64,000 nucleotides of DNA. Source: Mauremys mutica. Its lineage: Eukaryota > Chordata > Testudines > Geoemydidae. The notes beneath the pieces are model-generated. The model saw nothing but the letters and a program-made list of their open reading frames with translations, was not told where the DNA came from and did not search any database. Below are positions 55,554 through 64,000 of this stretch, piece after piece. The stretch is taken from contig NC_059074.1 in NCBI RefSeq assembly GCF_020497125.1, forward strand, positions 199,092,915 through 199,156,914, given 5' to 3'. The position numbers and the translations under genes are program-made. Each line of letters begins with the position of its first letter. Position 1 is the first letter of the stretch.

Positions 55554-56740
55554 TGGGGTGGCGAGTTGTATGGACCCGTAGTGCCTGGTGTCCAGGAGTA
55601 TTCAGGGCCTGGAGGCCAAACCCCACCAATGTTCAGAGCTGGCTCTTTCCCCTGGTCTTGCCTGCCGCCCCTGCGCATCTCCCCTGGAGCATCCCCCAGC
55701 CTCCGCCTGCCACCCCCGTGTGCCTCCCCCAGGCTCCAAAGCGTCCCTGCGGGCAGCTGCTCCCCACAGCTCTGCACTGCGCTCCCTCGCCACAGCCGCC
55801 GGCCGCTGCTGCCTAGTACACAAGAGCAGCGCCAGCGGCAGGCTGAGGCGGCTGCTGCACCTGAGGAAGTGCACACAGGATTGGCTGCCCTCCCCTCCCC
55901 CAGCACCCACCAGGAGGCGACGCTGAGGGGGCTTCTGGGAGACAGAGTCTAGACCTCACCTGAGCAGCTGCTGGGGCTTGGGTGAAAGTCCGACCGTGTA
56001 ATCTGTGCCTCTCCCCACCTGCAGCCACCACTCCTGCCCCACGCTGGGCAAAGGGCAGCCCTATACCCCGTGAGGCTACGGTGAGGGGCAGCAGCAGGGG
56101 AGGAGACTACATGTGATGGCAGCCCTCCCCCCAGCACCCATGGCAGGGGAAGCCAGGGGGCTTCCTGGGCCTGAGAGGGGCTCCAGGAGCATGTGCAGTG
56201 ACAGTGGTGCAAGGTGAGGTGCTGTTGGGGGCGGGGGAGAGCAGGTCCCCTCTTCCGGAGCTTGCTGCTGCCAGCGGAAAGAGGATTGGGGAGAGTCCTC
56301 CTCTCTGGACCTAGCTTTGGGGCAGCCTGTCTGCACCCCAAGCTCCTCATCCCCAGCCCCACCCTACCCCAGAGCCCGCACCCCCAGCCAGAGCCCTCAC
56401 CCCCCTGAACCCCAACCCTCAGCCCCCTCCTGCACCTTGAACTCCTCATCCCCAGCCGCACTCCAGAACCCTCACCTGAGGGGAAAAAACACACAACTTA
56501 AATTCGGTGGTCATTTTGGGGTATGATTGTGTTTAGCACAATACTTGATTATTTTACACCTTTTAAAGTATATAATTGGTTGTATATGGTACAACAAAAT
56601 ATAATGTATTGAAGCAGGTGAGTGCTGCTTCTGCCTTTCCACTTTTAATTGGCCCTTGTAATCTTGTGGTGCCAGCACGTTATAGCTTCGGTTTATCCCA
56701 GCAACAAATTATTGGTTTGTAGGACCAGTAATAATCAACA

Positions 56741-57490
56741 ATGGATAAATTCTTAATAAAGTTACCCAGAGAAAAAGAAGAAAAGGGTCATTCATCAAGT
56801 GACACCCTGTGTTCGACACCCAACTTTCAAACTGAAGTTATACAAAAGACAGATGCGGCAAATCTACAAGATAAGAAAAGGAGTTTTCAGCAATCTTGGG
56901 TATCAAGATTTATGTGGTTGGAATACAATAGTGAAATAAACAGAGCTTTTTGCTCAGTCTGCAAAAATTGTTCTGAAAAGGAGATCTTAATATTTTCTAT
57001 GAAGGCCGAACCAATGCTTATTTTGTCCAGATTTCAAGATTGGAGACACACATTGCGTGGTTTTACATCACACGAAAAATCCTCCTGTCTCAAGGAAGTG
57101 GTAATGAAGTATGCTGCTCTGCAATTGCAGGTAAATGTTTCTGCACTAATGTCGGCCAGTTACAGAAAAGAATCACAATCAGCTAGGAATGCACTGCACA
57201 ACATTTTAAACTGTGTTCAGTACCCAGCTCAACAAGGAATAGCATTACATGCACATAATGAGAGTGATTCAAATTTGATGCAACTCTTGTTGCTATGCAA
57301 TACACATTCAGAGGAACTGAGACAGTGGCTTAGTCGCACAAAATATAAGTGGCTGTCACATGAAGTTATTAATGAAATAATCAAAATGATGGGAATGCTG
57401 GTGCTAAGACAAATTGTGCAAAAGATAAAGGCTTCAAAGTTTTACGCCATTGTAATGGATGAGACTACTGATTTGTCAAGAAAAGAATAA
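56741..57490 (+). pseudogene. hAT transposase, N-terminal half (TTF-type zinc finger and start of DUF4371)
   Basis: A clean 249-codon frame starts MDKFLIKLPREKEEK. Residues about 50-75 hold SWVSRFMWLEYNSE and AFCSVC, the TTF-type zinc finger. SHEKSSCLKEVVMKY follows at about 108-122. KFYAIVMDETTDLSRKE at the end is the catalytic segment with the conserved Asp. The stop at 57488-57490 falls where the family continues RKEQ (a single base change, CAA to TAA), so the reading can be followed further downstream. Confidence 0.88.
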
Positions 57491-57517
57491 GTAGGTTTTT
57501 CTTTAAATTTCTTTTCT

Positions 57518-57862
57518 AATGAAGGCTGGGAGATTTATTGGGTTTTACCAAATTGACGCAATGGATGCTGCTTCTCTTTTCAAAATTGTGGAAGATACGA
57601 TTCTCAGGTGTGCTTTGCACTTTTCTGACTGCCAGGGCCAGTGTTACGACAGAGCCTGTAACGTGTCTGGCAACTTTACTGGGGTCCAAGCCAGAGTGAA
57701 GGATTGAGAGCCGAGAGCGGAATATGTTCACTGTGCTGCACGTTCCCTTAACCTTGCTACACAGGATGCCCTGCATAATATTCCAGAATGTTGTGATATG
57801 TTTTCGATGGTGAAAGATCTCATCAATGCCTTCAGGGAGTCACCAAAGCCTATGGCAGCATT
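57518..57862 (+). pseudogene. hAT transposase, middle part
   Basis: GRFIGFYQIDAMDAASLFKI, LHFSDCQGQCYDRACNVSGN and TGVQARVKD continue the DUF4371 region (the family's QGYDGAANMSG motif appears as QCYDRACNVSG). A stop and shift follow before 'LINAFRESPKPMAAF', after which the LTR interrupts the gene at 57863. Confidence 0.8.
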
Positions 57863-58820
57863 TGTTGAGATGGTGCCAAATTGGTGTGGCCATACTGAAT
57901 GAATGGTGTGAGCATAACTTGACATGACTTAAACATGGCAGGAGAACTGCAGGGGTTCCTGGGAGCAGGGTCCCTTTAAGCAGGAAGCAGATTTGATAAA
58001 GGACTGGCAAAGCCTGCGTGTGCAATCGATATTGAACCTATTGGTCAGCAAATATGGGCCAATGCAAAAGTAAATCTCACATGCATAAAGTTCCATGGAG
58101 CAGCATGGTTATAGTGACACCAGAGCAAGGACACCATGCAGAGAGACAGAGTGAATGACTGATGAGTGAATAAATGTGGAGTGATCTTTGTTTGGTACCG
58201 CCCCCACAGCCCCTGCTAAAATACTAATCAGATACAATTAATAAGCACATGCGCACTGGGCATGCTTTTGAGACATGTGACTCCTTTGAGGAAAAAGAAT
58301 ATAAGAATCAAGCAAAGTAATTACTGTTGGGGGATTCCTTAATTGATGCTTGAAGAAGCTGCTAGACAGAGTAGCCAAAACTCTGCTCCAGGGGCTTGAG
58401 TAGGACTGTGAGCCAGAGGGGTTTCCAGGCAGCCAAGGCCTTGCCTTGAGGGAATCAGAGACAGATCAGAGGGCTGAGGAGACCAGACCTGCAGAGAAGA
58501 AGTCGTCCATAGAACTGGTAACCACCTTCTCTGTTTGCCAAGCAGGAATTGTGTGAGGCTAGCACACGGCCTGTTTGTGTATGTTTGTGAAAGAGACTCG
58601 CTAAGAGGAATGTACAGCTCTTAATGTATAGTTCTTAGTGTCTAACGGAGGAGTTATGTGCTTAACGTAACCCTTTACCGCTTGTGTAATTCCTTCTCAG
58701 ATAAACTGCTGTGTATGCAAGATAATTACGGAGTACCTTTTTCACTGGTAGGACAGTAATCTGCTCCACTGGGAGCCATTCAAGATCCATTCAGGGTAGT
58801 AGCGCCCCCTAGTATCAACA
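57863..58820 (+). mobile_element. Solo LTR, 958 bp, inserted in the hAT transposase
   Basis: TGTTGAGATGG...AGTATCAACA, with GCATT at 57858-57862 and 58821-58825. A TATA-like AATATAAGAATC is at 58298-58309. The related, 3'-truncated copy is at 37550-38054. No internal sequence remains. It is younger than the hAT element it splits. Confidence 0.9.
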
Positions 58821-58887
58821 GCATTTAGAGAGTTTCAGAGTGAAGGGGAGCCTTCTTCATGACCATTGTGCCCAACAAGGTGGACAC

Positions 58888-59196
58888 TAAGGGTATGTCT
58901 ACACTACCTGCCAGATCGACAGGCAGTGATCGATCCAGTGGGGATCAATTTATTGCATGTAGTTTAGATGCGATAAATTGACCCCTGAGTGCTCTCCCAT
59001 CGACTCCTGTATTCCAGCGCCATGAGAGGTGCAGGCAGAGTCGATGGGGGAGCAGCAGCAGTCAACTCACTGTGGTGAAGACACCATGGTAAGTCAATCT
59101 AAGTATGTCGACTTCAGCCACGTTATTCACGTAGCTGAAGTTGCGTAACTTAGATCGATTTTTCCCCTCCTCCCCCCCAGTGTAGACCAGGGCTTA
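58888..59196. mobile_element. Harbinger-type miniature element inside the hAT relic
   Basis: Left TAAGGGTATGTCTACACTAC and right CCAGTGTAGACCAGGGCTTA are inverted. Internal 'gatcgacaggcagtgatcga' and 'agtatgtcgacttcagccac' repeats are typical. Flanks are not clearly duplicated. Confidence 0.8.
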
Positions 59197-59259
59197 GGCT
59201 CAGTAGCATTAAATCACTGCTCCACAATTAAGAGGCCATGATGAACTGAATAGATGAAT

Positions 59260-60138
59260 TTAGTTATTCTTCAGATGAATTTGGTTCCAAATGTAGTGGA
59301 TTCTTGAAGCAACTTCAATATTTTTCAACATACTTTACACTAACATTTCTTGTGAAAGCCTTGGGTCCTATAGAAGAAGTTAATGCAAAAATTCAAAGCC
59401 CAAACTTGTCATTGGCAAGCATTATGAGGAAAGTTGGCCTGTTGCAAGAGGTGTTGAGTGGAATGCGAACCAAATTGTCATACAATCTCTTCTGGGAAAC
59501 AATAGTAAAGAAGACAATAAATCTTTATTTAGATGATCCTACATTCCTGAGAAAATGCAAGCCACTGAGATGGCTCAACCATGGAAGCCTTCCTCACACC
59601 TTCAGTGACCCCAAAGAGTATTTTCATCAAATATATGTCGGGATCATTGATGCTTGCAAAGTTGCCATTGAAAAGAGGTTTTCAACAGAAAGCTTTACTT
59701 TAGCAGTAAAATTGGAGAAGCTGAGGCAGCAAATGGCTGGAAACAGGACACTGTCCCAATAAGTGAAGCTTTCCATGGTGACATTAACACAGAGAAGCTA
59801 TCTCTTCATTTAGAAATGTTGAGTGATATTTGCTGATCGAGAAATTGCCAACTTAATTCGGTGAGTGAAGTGAAGCAATTTCTGAATCAAGATGAAGGCT
59901 TGAGTGACATGTCAGAAGTTACAATTCTCCTGAAATTATTCAACACAATTCTGACTACAAGCTGCACCCCTGAGCAATCGTTCAGTTGACTACGCAGACT
60001 GAAAAATTATTTGCGAATGACAATGGGCCAAGAATGTCTAAATCACTTGGCATTTCTGCACATTCATAAGAACTCTACCTCTGAATTGGACATTGCAAGT
60101 CTCCTGGATGACTTCATTTCAAGAACTGAACGATGAAG
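59260..60138 (+). pseudogene. hAT transposase, C-terminal half
   Basis: Frame 59304-59762 reads QLQYFSTYFTLTFLVKALGP and MRKVGLLQEVLSGMRTKLSY. After a stop, a second stretch ends in NTILTTSCTPEQSFS, stop, LRRLKNYLRMTMGQECLNHL and LDIASLLDDFISRTERR, the hAT dimerisation domain and natural C-terminus near 60138. At least three stops break it. Confidence 0.82.
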
Positions 60139-60542
60139 ACTGTTTGCTGCCTCCTGAACATAGCAAAAGAAGAGGCTACATTTTGTTTTCATTTTAGAAA
60201 GTATTTGCTGTTGAGTGTTATTGATCCAAGAGTGCTTGGTTGTTTCCGTATTCAAAAGAGTATTAATAAAGTTGATATTCTTAGTTACATTTTCTTATGA
60301 CAGTGATATTGTGCAATATAGGGAAACTATTAAACGCTTACTGTTTCCAGTCCATTTTTACATTATTTTAAAAATGGTGGGGTGGGGGACTTGCACCTGT
60401 TCTGGGCACCATCAAAAATTATACAAACCTGCCGCCCCTGCCTTTGGTCTGACCCAGTATGGCCGTTCTTCTCTTCGTAAGCATTCCGTAGCAACTGTAC
60501 TCCCCTATGAGTCACACAGGGCTTCTCCTCCCGCACCCCATT

Positions 60543-60806
60543 CAGTATTTCCAGCTCTCACAATTTTATTTTGAGTCTCATGCTAGTTGGTATTTTTCTT
60601 AAAGACCCAGCTCCTGCAGTCATAGGATTCTCTGAAATTCTCTTGATCACATTTTCAAGGTTTTCTTCCCAACCACAAGGGTCAGAAAATTTTTAAAAAC
60701 AAAAGCTGAGATTTTCGCATAAGCAGATGACTGCAGGAGCTGGGGCTTTAAGATAAACAACAAGTCTTGTGAGATTCACCATAAATTTGGAGAGTTGGCA
60801 ACACTG
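60543..60806. mobile_element. Palindromic miniature element
   Basis: Left CAGTATTTCCAGCTCTCACA and reversed right CAGTGTTGCCAACTCTCCAA match over about 35 bp. The inner arms 'gacccagctcctgcagtcat' and 'atgactgcaggagctggggc' form the longest paired stretch. No 8-bp duplication seen. Confidence 0.7.
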
Positions 60807-62034
60807 TGGGGCACAGCCTTTTGTACCAATGCATAGGGTCTGAAGCTGAATTTTAATATTGCTCCCTCAGACAGTGAATATATTGAATTGTTTATTTTTT
60901 ATTTTGTTGGTTTTTTTCTACAGCTTTAATTGCATATAAGTGATATATTGCATGTCCAAAGAATGACAATTCTATTTTGCAACAACTTTTGGAGGTTTCA
61001 AAATTTGTTTTGGTTACTCACTGGAACAATGTTTCAATCTTTTTTGCAAAAATGGAACTGTGTCAGATTCAGAGTAAGAGCTGAGATTTATGGTTCAGGT
61101 TATGTCTCAAGAGAGAGCGCACTCATATTTGACAGCCTGGCTGTTAGGGCACTGACATGTGGGAGACACAGGAAGAACAGAGACTTGAACCTGGCTCAGA
61201 GTAGACATGGTTTTTTTTTTAATTCCAGATCACTCTGAATCAGGCTGAGGAGGGATATGAACTTCTGTCTTCTAAATTCCTGACCACTGCTCTAACTACC
61301 AGTCTGAGAGTTTTTAGCCAGACAACTTTGTCAAAAAAGTGTTCCAATCAACTCTAATATCCATATGTGTTTTGTGATCATGGGTAAGGAAGTAGAATTA
61401 AACAGTAGTGTGAAAAAATAAACTCTGAACGTGATTTGTCTGCCATTACGGATTCAGTTGTACTCTTTCAGCAGCAGTTTTTAACATTTCCCTGTTAAGG
61501 AATCTGGGATTAGGACAATAAAATAAAATCAGCTACACATCAGCAGACTATAACAGAAGCTACTGCTTACTAGCAAACAGCATTCTCTCTTATTACGAAG
61601 ATCTAGCAAAATACTGGCCAAAGAGCTCTGATGTCAGCTCACCAGACTTGGGTTTGAACGGGGCCCTGAAACAGCATATTCCAGAGCCATAGGTTCTTCA
61701 TTGAAAGACTCTCCAGCTGCCCACCTGTGAGAGTTTAAACCTTATAATCAATTACAGGAATGGTACAGCAGAGCTCAATGGGGCCTGCAGATCTATAACC
61801 TTGAACTGGGCCCAGAAGTGGCTAGTCAGCCAGTGGAGATCCCATGGCAATTGCTGATGTATGCGCCTATGACAAACATCAAAGGGAATTTTTTATTGGT
61901 TAAAGCTGTGACATCAACATATTACCCCATCTTTATTTTTTACAAGCCCAAGGCATGTCTTTGTTTAGTTTAAATGTATGATGGACATTGAGGATTGTTT
62001 TGGTTTTGAATGTTAAACTGTTATAAAAACAGAG
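60807..62034. other. No gene; SINE-like relic near 61070-61310
   Basis: 'agacttgaacctggctcaga' and 'ctgaccactgctctaactac' look like relics of tRNA-derived repeats similar to 43677. Nothing else recognised. Confidence 0.35.
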
Positions 62035-62140
62035 CCAAGGTGGGTGAGGTAATATCTTTTACCAGACCAACTTCCGTTGGTGAAAGACAAGCATTCCAGC
62101 TGCACAGAGCTCTTCAGGATAGAGAATAAATACTGTAAAA
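62035..62140 (-). mobile_element. Penelope-like 3' end, second subfamily, antisense
   Basis: 'aaggtgggtgaggtaatatc', 'gaccaacttccgttggtgaa' and 'cagctgcacagagctcttca' match 22352-22475. On the minus strand CTGAAGA (62117-62111) is intact, but the GAAA box reads GAAT and stem II has a mismatch, so the hammerhead-like fold is damaged. Confidence 0.6.
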
Positions 62141-63382
62141 ACATGAGGATGACTGAGCTTATACTGACCTCTGATGGCCATAAACATGTATAATACATTA
62201 CTATAGGGTAGCTATTTGTGTTTGAAGAAGTGCAAAGCCTCAGTGGAAATAGTGCTGGCATGACAAGCAACAAAAACTCTTCCGATGAAGACTCCGATGA
62301 AGTAGTGATTTTTTTTCTGTGATTTTTTTTTTTAAAAGGATCCTTGACTTTTTAGGGATAGCAGGAAAACATGACGATTAACCAAAGCTTGCAGAAAAGA
62401 GCTCTAACCAAAAGTTTTATTTCTCTTCCTTTTGATCTATCCAGATCTTTCCCAAAGGCATTGCCAGAAATTAACCATTTTTCTATCTCATCTTTTTTTA
62501 TTTAGACTGCTGATCCTTCTGACAACAGGGGAAATATTTAAGATGTTCAAAATATTTAAACATATTATTGCCAGCATTTTTCAACTTGAATGCTTGGCAC
62601 CAAGATCTACAATCCAGTCCTTCACAACTACTTCCGGCTTGATTTTCAGAAGTTCTGGGAAATCCACAGCATCATCATATGATAGCAGAAATTTAAAAAC
62701 CTTATGATATTATAACTCCTCTGATCTTAGGGAAAGGACCATCTCTCCCCAATGCTTTATTCTTGAGGTGCAAAGCACTGGTGAACTACAGGGGGCTTAC
62801 ATGAGTCCCTTGTTAACAGAATCTTTGAGCCCCATACATGAGTATCTCATCTTTCATTAAGAAAGCATCTATGCCCTTGCTTATGAAGATATGTTTTCTA
62901 GACTAACTCTAAGAATACTGAGTGCTAAGGTTGACAGCAACAAGCAGCTGGGCTCCATACTTGCAGCAGGAGGCTGGGGAACTAAAGGTCCACCCTGCTA
63001 CTTACAACAGTTTGTATAAAATAATTCCCTAAAGTTTCAGGTACAGCCCATAGAATCTCGTCCGACAAGACCAAATTATAGGAGGGGTGGATGTAACTTG
63101 ATTCTACCTTGTCTCTGCATTTTGTGTACTGTACCTTTGAATCTGCAAGAACAGTATCTAGCTACATTTTATTCTCAGTGTCACTGAGGTCTGATACAGA
63201 GGAGACAGACACACCCTGCTTCCTCATGGAGACCCTACTTTTGTTTTGTCTTGTTTTCCTTAATTCATTTTAGACTGGAAATTTGTTTTGCTCTCTTTGC
63301 ACGTAAACATAACAAGGATGAAATCCCTTGCCATTTTACAGCATCAGGATATAGGAAAGAGGAATAAACAGATGATATTTTG
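62141..63382. other. No gene seen
   Basis: AT-rich noncoding DNA with T runs near 62305-62335. A 91-codon plus-strand frame (62432-62707) has no motif. Confidence 0.5.
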
Positions 63383-64000
63383 CAGGGCCGGCTCTGGCTT
63401 TTTTGCCACCCCAAGCAAAAAAAAAAAAAAAGGGGGGGGGGCGCGGCCGGAGTGGCAAAGCAGGGGCTGGGGGGCAGGGGAGAAACAAAACAAAAAAAAT
63501 GGTGCGGCTGGAGCGGCAAAGCAGGGGAAAAACAAACAAACAAACAAAAAAACCTGCGGCGTGGCTGGAGCAGCAAAGCAGTGGGGGGGGGGGAGGGAAC
63601 ACGGTGCGGCTAGAGCGCCAAGGCGGGGGGGAGAACATGGCGCAGCTGGAGAGGCAAAGCGGGGGGGCGGGGGGGAGGGAACACGGTGCGGCTAGAGCGC
63701 CAAGGCGGGGGGAGAACATGGCGCAGCTGGAGAGGCAAAGCGCAGGGCACGGGGGAGGGAACACGGTGCGGCCGGCAAAGCAGTGAATAAAACAAAACAA
63801 AAAAACCTTCAGGGTGGCTGGAGCCAGGGAGCAGGGGGACTCCCTGTGCTGCAGAGTGTGCTCCCAGTCTAATGGTGGGGAGAGGGAGGGAGCGGGGGCG
63901 AGAGAGAGAAGGGGGGCGGCCAGCGCTTCAGCGGGGTGCTCACCCCGCAGCCCCGACCGCCGCGCCGCCTGCCAGGAGTGCTCCATGCCACTCCGGTCAG
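63383..64000. mobile_element. GC-rich hAT-like element, left end, runs off the window
   Basis: Starts CAGGGCCGGCTCTGG, like 33389-33622, preceded by ATATTTTG. A 14-A run then poly-G (63418-63442) and (CAAA)n tracts follow. An about 81-bp unit (gggagggaacacggtgcggc ... ggcgcagctggagaggcaaa) is repeated at 63591, 63673 and, partly, 63753. Open frames up to 216 codons on both strands are low-complexity artefacts. The right end is beyond 64000, so the class is inferred from one terminus. Confidence 0.6.

Larger units (their letters stand above)
55554..60440 (+). mobile_element. 4.9-kb hAT transposon relic with exact 8-bp target duplication
   Basis: CCTTTGGT lies at 55546-55553 and 60441-60448. 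Left TGGGGTGGCGAGTTGTAT and reversed right CAGGGGCGGCAGGTTTGTAT match except for a small left-end loss. A GC-rich leader (55554-56500) precedes a transposase of the zinc-finger/DUF4371 hAT group, which is split by a solo LTR (57863-58820) and a Harbinger-like element (58888-59196). Open frames in the GC-rich leader on both strands have no domain. Confidence 0.92.

Noticed and set aside
55430..56526. Frames of 86-181 codons on both strands in the GC-rich leader of the hAT transposon
   Set aside because: Proline- and alanine-rich products on both strands from GC content; no domain and not in frame with the transposase.
57516..57776. Minus-strand 86-codon frame
   Set aside because: It is the antisense of the middle part of the hAT transposase.
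63265..63986. 216-codon minus-strand and 135-codon plus-strand frames
   Set aside because: Low-complexity translations of tandem GC-rich repeats and homopolymers.

Overview
The window is vertebrate nuclear DNA, most likely from a turtle. The evidence is its repeat content: many CR1 LINE copies in several subfamilies, tRNA-derived SINEs with a CR1-like tail, Penelope-like 3' ends carrying the CGAAGAAGTG...CACGAAAGCTCATG signature, Harbinger-type elements opening with GGGTATGTCTACAC, hAT miniature elements, MIR-type SINEs, a Ty3/Gypsy chromovirus and solo LTRs. There are no bacterial operons, rRNAs, CRISPR arrays or convincing tRNA genes.

Only one host coding segment is supported: the first coding exon of SPTLC3 (a catalytic subunit of serine palmitoyltransferase, first step of sphingolipid synthesis) on the minus strand at 25534-25644. 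It has an ATG, 37 open codons and a consensus splice donor. A TATA-like box lies about 195 bp upstream of the ATG. By this reading, bases 1-25533 are intron 1 (the next exon is not visible and should lie beyond the left edge). Bases from about 25.85 kb to 64 kb are then upstream intergenic DNA, which fits the large gene-poor interval upstream of SPTLC3 in other amniotes as I remember it.

Layout. 0.7-1.8 kb: antisense CR1. 2.4-4.2 kb: two hAT miniature elements, one inside a sense CR1. 5-9.5 kb: L2-like, CR1, Penelope and hAT fragments. 10.3-11.2 kb: GC-rich unrecognised block. 12.6-17.2 kb: Gypsy element with both LTRs and a 5-bp target duplication. 19.45-20.94 kb: 1.5-kb unit bounded by perfect 52-bp inverted repeats. 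21.1-21.7 kb: solo LTR. 22.3-23.9 kb: Penelope, MIR and miniature elements. 25.5-25.85 kb: SPTLC3 exon 1 and promoter. 28.5-35.3 kb: SINEs, CR1, a Penelope copy with a GIY-YIG domain inserted in a MIR, and hAT elements. 37.1-42.2 kb: nested CR1, LTR and hAT, then two Harbinger-like elements and a hAT element. 47.9-49.7 kb: Harbinger relic with a transposase and a convergent Myb-like gene. 50.6-53.3 kb: hAT elements and a three-level nest. 55.5-60.4 kb: 4.9-kb hAT transposon relic carrying a solo LTR and a miniature element. 60.5-64 kb: miniature elements, a Penelope tail and the start of a GC-rich hAT element.

All transposon genes seen are broken. Many insertion boundaries are exact because target site duplications can be read on both sides, so the order of insertion can be reconstructed at several places. 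Family names rest on remembered motifs and on these structural signatures, not on database searches.
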